This document shows positions 5,306 to 7,205 of a stretch of DNA of 7,205 nt, piece by piece (positions within the stretch are counted from its first letter, which is position 1; each line of letters starts with the position of its first letter). Source of the stretch: Solidesulfovibrio magneticus (GTDB lineage: Bacteria > Desulfobacterota > Desulfovibrionia > Desulfovibrionales > Desulfovibrionaceae); the NCBI GenBank assembly GCA_002482565.1, contig DLGG01000016.1, positions 1 to 7,205 of the forward strand, in the 5' to 3' direction. The notes beneath the pieces were generated by a model that worked only from the letters and a program-made list of their open reading frames with translations, was not told the origin of the DNA and did no database searches. The position numbers and the translations under genes were made by a program.

Positions 5306-5331
5306 ATCGGCACAATCCAAGCGAGGTACGC

Positions 5332-5610
5332 ATGAAACCCGTTGATCTCCTCTCCATGGGACTGGGCGCGGCCTTTCTGGCCAAGGACAAGCTGGGCGAA
5401 GTGCTCGGCGAACTGGAAAAACGCGGCGAGGTCTCCCGCGACGAGGCCAAGCAGTTTCTTGAGGACGCCAAGGCCCGGGCCAAGAAGGAAGAAGAAGCCC
5501 TGGCCGGGCGCGTACGCGAGGAAGTCAAAAAGGTGCTGGAAGAAATGGGCTTGGCCACCAAGGACGACATCGCCGAACTCAAGGCGCTGCTGACAAAAAA
5601 GTCGTCTTGA
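5332..5610 (+). CDS. Phasin-like coiled-coil protein
   Basis: This 92-residue protein is almost wholly helical. Residues 1-18 form a short apolar helix (VDLLSMGLGAAFLAK). A long highly charged coiled coil follows at about 20-72 (ELEKRGEVSRDEAKQFLEDAKARAKKEEE, then VREEVKKVLEEM). The end (LATKDDIAELKALL, 74-87) has the pattern typical of small phasin-family/PHA-granule-associated-like proteins. No Cys, signal peptide or catalytic motif. Such proteins are annotated as phasins, but no PHA synthase is in view, so a granule role is not supported here. The stop overlaps the ATG of the ABC1 kinase gene (TGATG), which points to coupled translation and a joint function. The ATG at 5332 has GAGG 5 nt upstream and a candidate promoter just before. 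The last codons contain an A AAA AAG heptamer in frame. An alternative reading is a UbiK/UbiJ-like accessory of the kinase. Confidence 0.75.
   Translation: MKPVDLLSMGLGAAFLAKDKLGEVLGELEKRGEVSRDEAKQFLEDAKARAKKEEEALAGRVREEVKKVLEEMGLATKDDIAELKALLTKKSS
5581..5601 (+). other. Candidate -1 ribosomal frameshift site (A AAA AAG with upstream SD-like AAGG)
   Basis: The last codons of the phasin-like gene read ACA AAA AAG TCG TCT TGA. A AAA AAG (5595-5601) is the heptamer used by E. coli dnaX and is in the required phase. AAGG (5581-5584) lies exactly 10 nt upstream, the spacing of the stimulatory Shine-Dalgarno in dnaX. The -1 frame is the frame of the ABC1 kinase and has no stop between. A product would join residues 1-90 through Val-Val-Leu to the kinase Met, 609 residues in all. 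The expected downstream stem-loop is weak: GCCCG (5617-5621) with CGGGC (5629-5633) starts 15 nt away, further than in dnaX. Confidence 0.35.
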
Positions 5611-7160
5611 TGCCCCGCCCGCCCTCCCCGGGCCGCCTCTGGCTGACGTTCCGCTTTCTCCATACCGTCTTCGTGCTGGTGCGGCGCAGGGAACGCTTCC
5701 TGTTTCTGGCTCCCCTGCCGCCGCGCCGGCTGAGAGACGCCGTCCTGACCCTGGGCGTGTGCTTCGTCAAACTGGCCCAGGTGCTGGCCACCCGGGCCGA
5801 CTTTTTCCCCGAGGACTACCTGGCCGAACTGCGCGGGGTCCACGACGAAGTCGATCCCATGCCCCAGGCCGATTTCCAGGCCGCCTTCCGTCTGGCCTTC
5901 GGCCACGCCCCGCCCTTCGCCACCTTTGACGACACGCCCCTGGCCAGCGCCTCCATCGGCCAGGTCCACGCCGCCACGCTGCCGGACGGCACGCTTGTCG
6001 CCGTCAAGCTGCGACGCCTGGGCGTGGAAAAGCAGGTGCGGACCGACATCGCCGCCATCCGGGCCATGCTCGGAGCCTTCACGCCGTTTTTCGCCAGCGC
6101 CACCAAAAATTCCGTCGAGGCTGTGCTCACGGAATTTTCCGCCATGATCGTGCGCGAAGCCGATCTGTCCGTGGAGCTGGCCAACCTGCGCAAGTTCACC
6201 GACGCCTACGGCCAAGGCCCGGTGCGCCTGCCCAGGCCCTACCCCGAGCTATCGAGCGTCCACGCCCTGGTCATGAGTTACGAAACCGGCTGGCGCATCG
6301 ACGATCTGGCCAGCCTGCGCGCCGCCGGCATCGCCTTCCCTGCGGTCCTCGACGCGCTCATCGACTTCTACATCGAACAAATGCTCGTGCGCGGCTACTT
6401 CCACGCCGACCCGCACCCCGGCAACATCCTGGTGCGCCCCGGCGGCGAACTGACCCTGCTCGATTTCGGCATGGTCAAACGCCTGCCCGCCGACACCCGG
6501 GTGGCCATGATCGAAGTCGCCAAATCCGCCCACGACCGCGACTACGAAACCTTCATCGCCGCCTGCAAACGCCTGGGCATCGTCGCCGCCGGAGCCGATC
6601 CCTCGGAGATGATGGAATTCGCCGAACGCATGTTCGACATCTTCGGCGACGCCAGCCTGTCCGCCGCCTCCATGCAGGCGCTGGCCTTCTCCGTTCTCGA
6701 CTCCATGAAGGATCTGCCCTTCAAGGTGCCCCAGGACATCGTCTACGTCATGCGCGCCAGCGCCCTCATCGAGGGACTGGGAGCCACGGCCATCGACAAC
6801 TTCAACGGCGTCAAGGACATCCTGCCGCGCCTGCGCCACAACCTCACCCGGGCGCTGGGGGCCGAGGCGGGGCTTTTCCCAACCCTGCGCGGCGAACTCC
6901 AAAGCCTGCCGCTCACCCTGCGCCGGGCCAAGACCGTGCTCACCGACCTCAGCGAATCCAACCTGCGGGTCAAGGTCTCCCCCGAAACCATCGAGTTTGT
7001 CACCGACCGCCTGCGCTGCAGCCTGCGCCCCCTGGCCGTGGGCGCAACCCTCATGGCCGCCGGCTTCCTGGCCGCCCTGACCCTCGGCGACCAGGGCGTC
7101 TGGGTGGCCTGGGGACTGTTCGTGGCGGGCGCGCTGCGGGTGTGGACGGGACTGAAGTAA
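5610..7160 (+). CDS. ABC1/UbiB/AarF-family atypical protein kinase-like protein
   Basis: This 516-residue protein has the ABC1 (UbiB/COQ8/ADCK) atypical kinase fold, a family linked to quinone and isoprenoid-lipid metabolism through ATPase or small-molecule kinase activity. Motifs in order: KLAQ (54-57) at the KxGQ position; the Ala-rich loop LASASIGQVH (111-120); the nucleotide-binding lysine K133 in VAVKLRR; EAD (183-185) as the ExD motif with E189 and N192; catalytic loop HADPHPGN (265-272); and DFG (285-287). Two C-terminal hydrophobic segments (about 474-491 and 496-509) are the membrane anchor usual in the family. The TTG at 5607 is a possible start, but the ATG at 5610 overlapping the upstream stop as TGATG is preferred. 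No Shine-Dalgarno is seen close by, so translation probably depends on the phasin-like gene. If the host uses menaquinone, as desulfovibrios do, a ubiquinone role is unlikely. The glycine of KxGQ is replaced by alanine; other key residues are present. Confidence 0.92.
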   Translation: MPRPPSPGRLWLTFRFLHTVFVLVRRRERFLFLAPLPPRRLRDAVLTLGVCFVKLAQVLATRADFFPEDYLAELRGVHDEVDPMPQADFQAAFRLAFGHAPPFATFDDTPLASASIGQVHAATLPDGTLVAVKLRRLGVEKQVRTDIAAIRAMLGAFTPFFASATKNSVEAVLTEFSAMIVREADLSVELANLRKFTDAYGQGPVRLPRPYPELSSVHALVMSYETGWRIDDLASLRAAGIAFPAVLDALIDFYIEQMLVRGYFHADPHPGNILVRPGGELTLLDFGMVKRLPADTRVAMIEVAKSAHDRDYETFIAACKRLGIVAAGADPSEMMEFAERMFDIFGDASLSAASMQALAFSVLDSMKDLPFKVPQDIVYVMRASALIEGLGATAIDNFNGVKDILPRLRHNLTRALGAEAGLFPTLRGELQSLPLTLRRAKTVLTDLSESNLRVKVSPETIEFVTDRLRCSLRPLAVGATLMAAGFLAALTLGDQGVWVAWGLFVAGALRVWTGLK

Positions 7161-7182
7161 GGGTTGGGAAGAGAGAGAAGAC

Positions 7183-7205
7183 GAAGAATGCCTCCGGCGG
7201 CCAAA
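7183..7205. repeat. Probable left flank of a dispersed intergenic repeat, cut by the window edge
   Basis: Twenty-two bases after the ABC1 kinase stop begins GAAGAATGCCTCCGGCGGCC followed by AAA at the window end. From memory, ATGCCTCCGGCGGCC followed by an A/G-rich inverted repeat recurs downstream of many Desulfovibrio genes, often with terminator-like folding. Only the left part is visible and no second copy is in the window, so this rests on recall. A purine-rich stretch (7161-7188) precedes it. It may carry the operon's terminator. Confidence 0.4.

Noticed and set aside
5086..5313. N-terminal extension of the DUF1269 protein to an upstream start at 5313.
   Set aside because: The added residues do not resemble the family, while the ATG at 5085 has AAGGAG at 8 nt and begins the conserved MSDLIVVGYDD.
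5617..5633. GCCCG/CGGGC stem as a strong frameshift-stimulating hairpin.
   Set aside because: It has only 5 bp and a 7-nt loop, and starts 15 nt after the heptamer, so it was kept as a weak supporting detail only.
5292..6215. Minus-strand open frame of 307 codons opposite the phasin-like and ABC1 kinase genes.
   Set aside because: It spans two well-supported genes in antisense, with biased composition and no family motifs. It is a codon-bias shadow.

Overview
The window looks like an ordinary chromosomal stretch of a GC-rich, anaerobic, sulfate-reducing deltaproteobacterium, most likely a member of the Desulfovibrionaceae close to Desulfovibrio/Solidesulfovibrio. The grounds are the very high G+C with strong G/C at third codon positions, a compact feoAB iron-uptake operon, the DUF1269 protein, a phasin-like/ABC1-kinase pair, and a GCCTCCGGCGGCC motif at the right edge that I recall as a common flank of dispersed repeats in that group. 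The taxonomic call is inference; no rRNA or marker gene is present.

Layout, left to right. (1) Positions 1-105: GC-rich intergenic DNA and a strong intrinsic terminator closing the feo operon. (2) 126-2546, minus strand: feoB and feoA, ferrous iron uptake, 3 bases apart. They are preceded by a candidate promoter whose -35/-10 spacer coincides with a Fur-box-like sequence, then a leader of about 150 nt that can fold. (3) 2547-2974: the only gene-free stretch over 300 bases, holding that leader and promoter, then about 185 bases where I see nothing, then a stem-loop. (4) 2975-3788, minus strand: a nucleoside 2-deoxyribosyltransferase-like gene and an 89-residue unknown gene. Between them lies an untested 35-codon frame that overlaps both neighbours by ATGA. 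(5) 4015-4509, plus strand: greA, with a stem-loop in its leader and a terminator shared with the convergent gene. (6) 4588-5085, minus strand: a DUF1269 glycine-zipper membrane protein. (7) 5332-7160, plus strand: a phasin-like coiled-coil protein and an ABC1/UbiB-family atypical kinase, overlapping by one base.

Functionally this is a set of small unrelated transcription units: iron import, nucleotide metabolism or sanitation, transcript-cleavage rescue of RNA polymerase, an unknown envelope protein, and a quinone/lipid-type ABC1 kinase with a small helical partner. I see no mobile element, CRISPR array, tRNA or rRNA.

I see no obvious large new system. The most interesting signals are at gene junctions. 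The phasin-like gene ends with an in-phase A AAA AAG heptamer preceded by an SD-like AAGG exactly 10 nt upstream; a -1 shift there would fuse it to the ABC1 kinase. The deoxyribosyltransferase gene ends at a G8 run, where one extra G would extend it to the exact start of the next gene. FeoB has a non-canonical first gate motif, and the ABC1 kinase has KLAQ in place of KxGQ.
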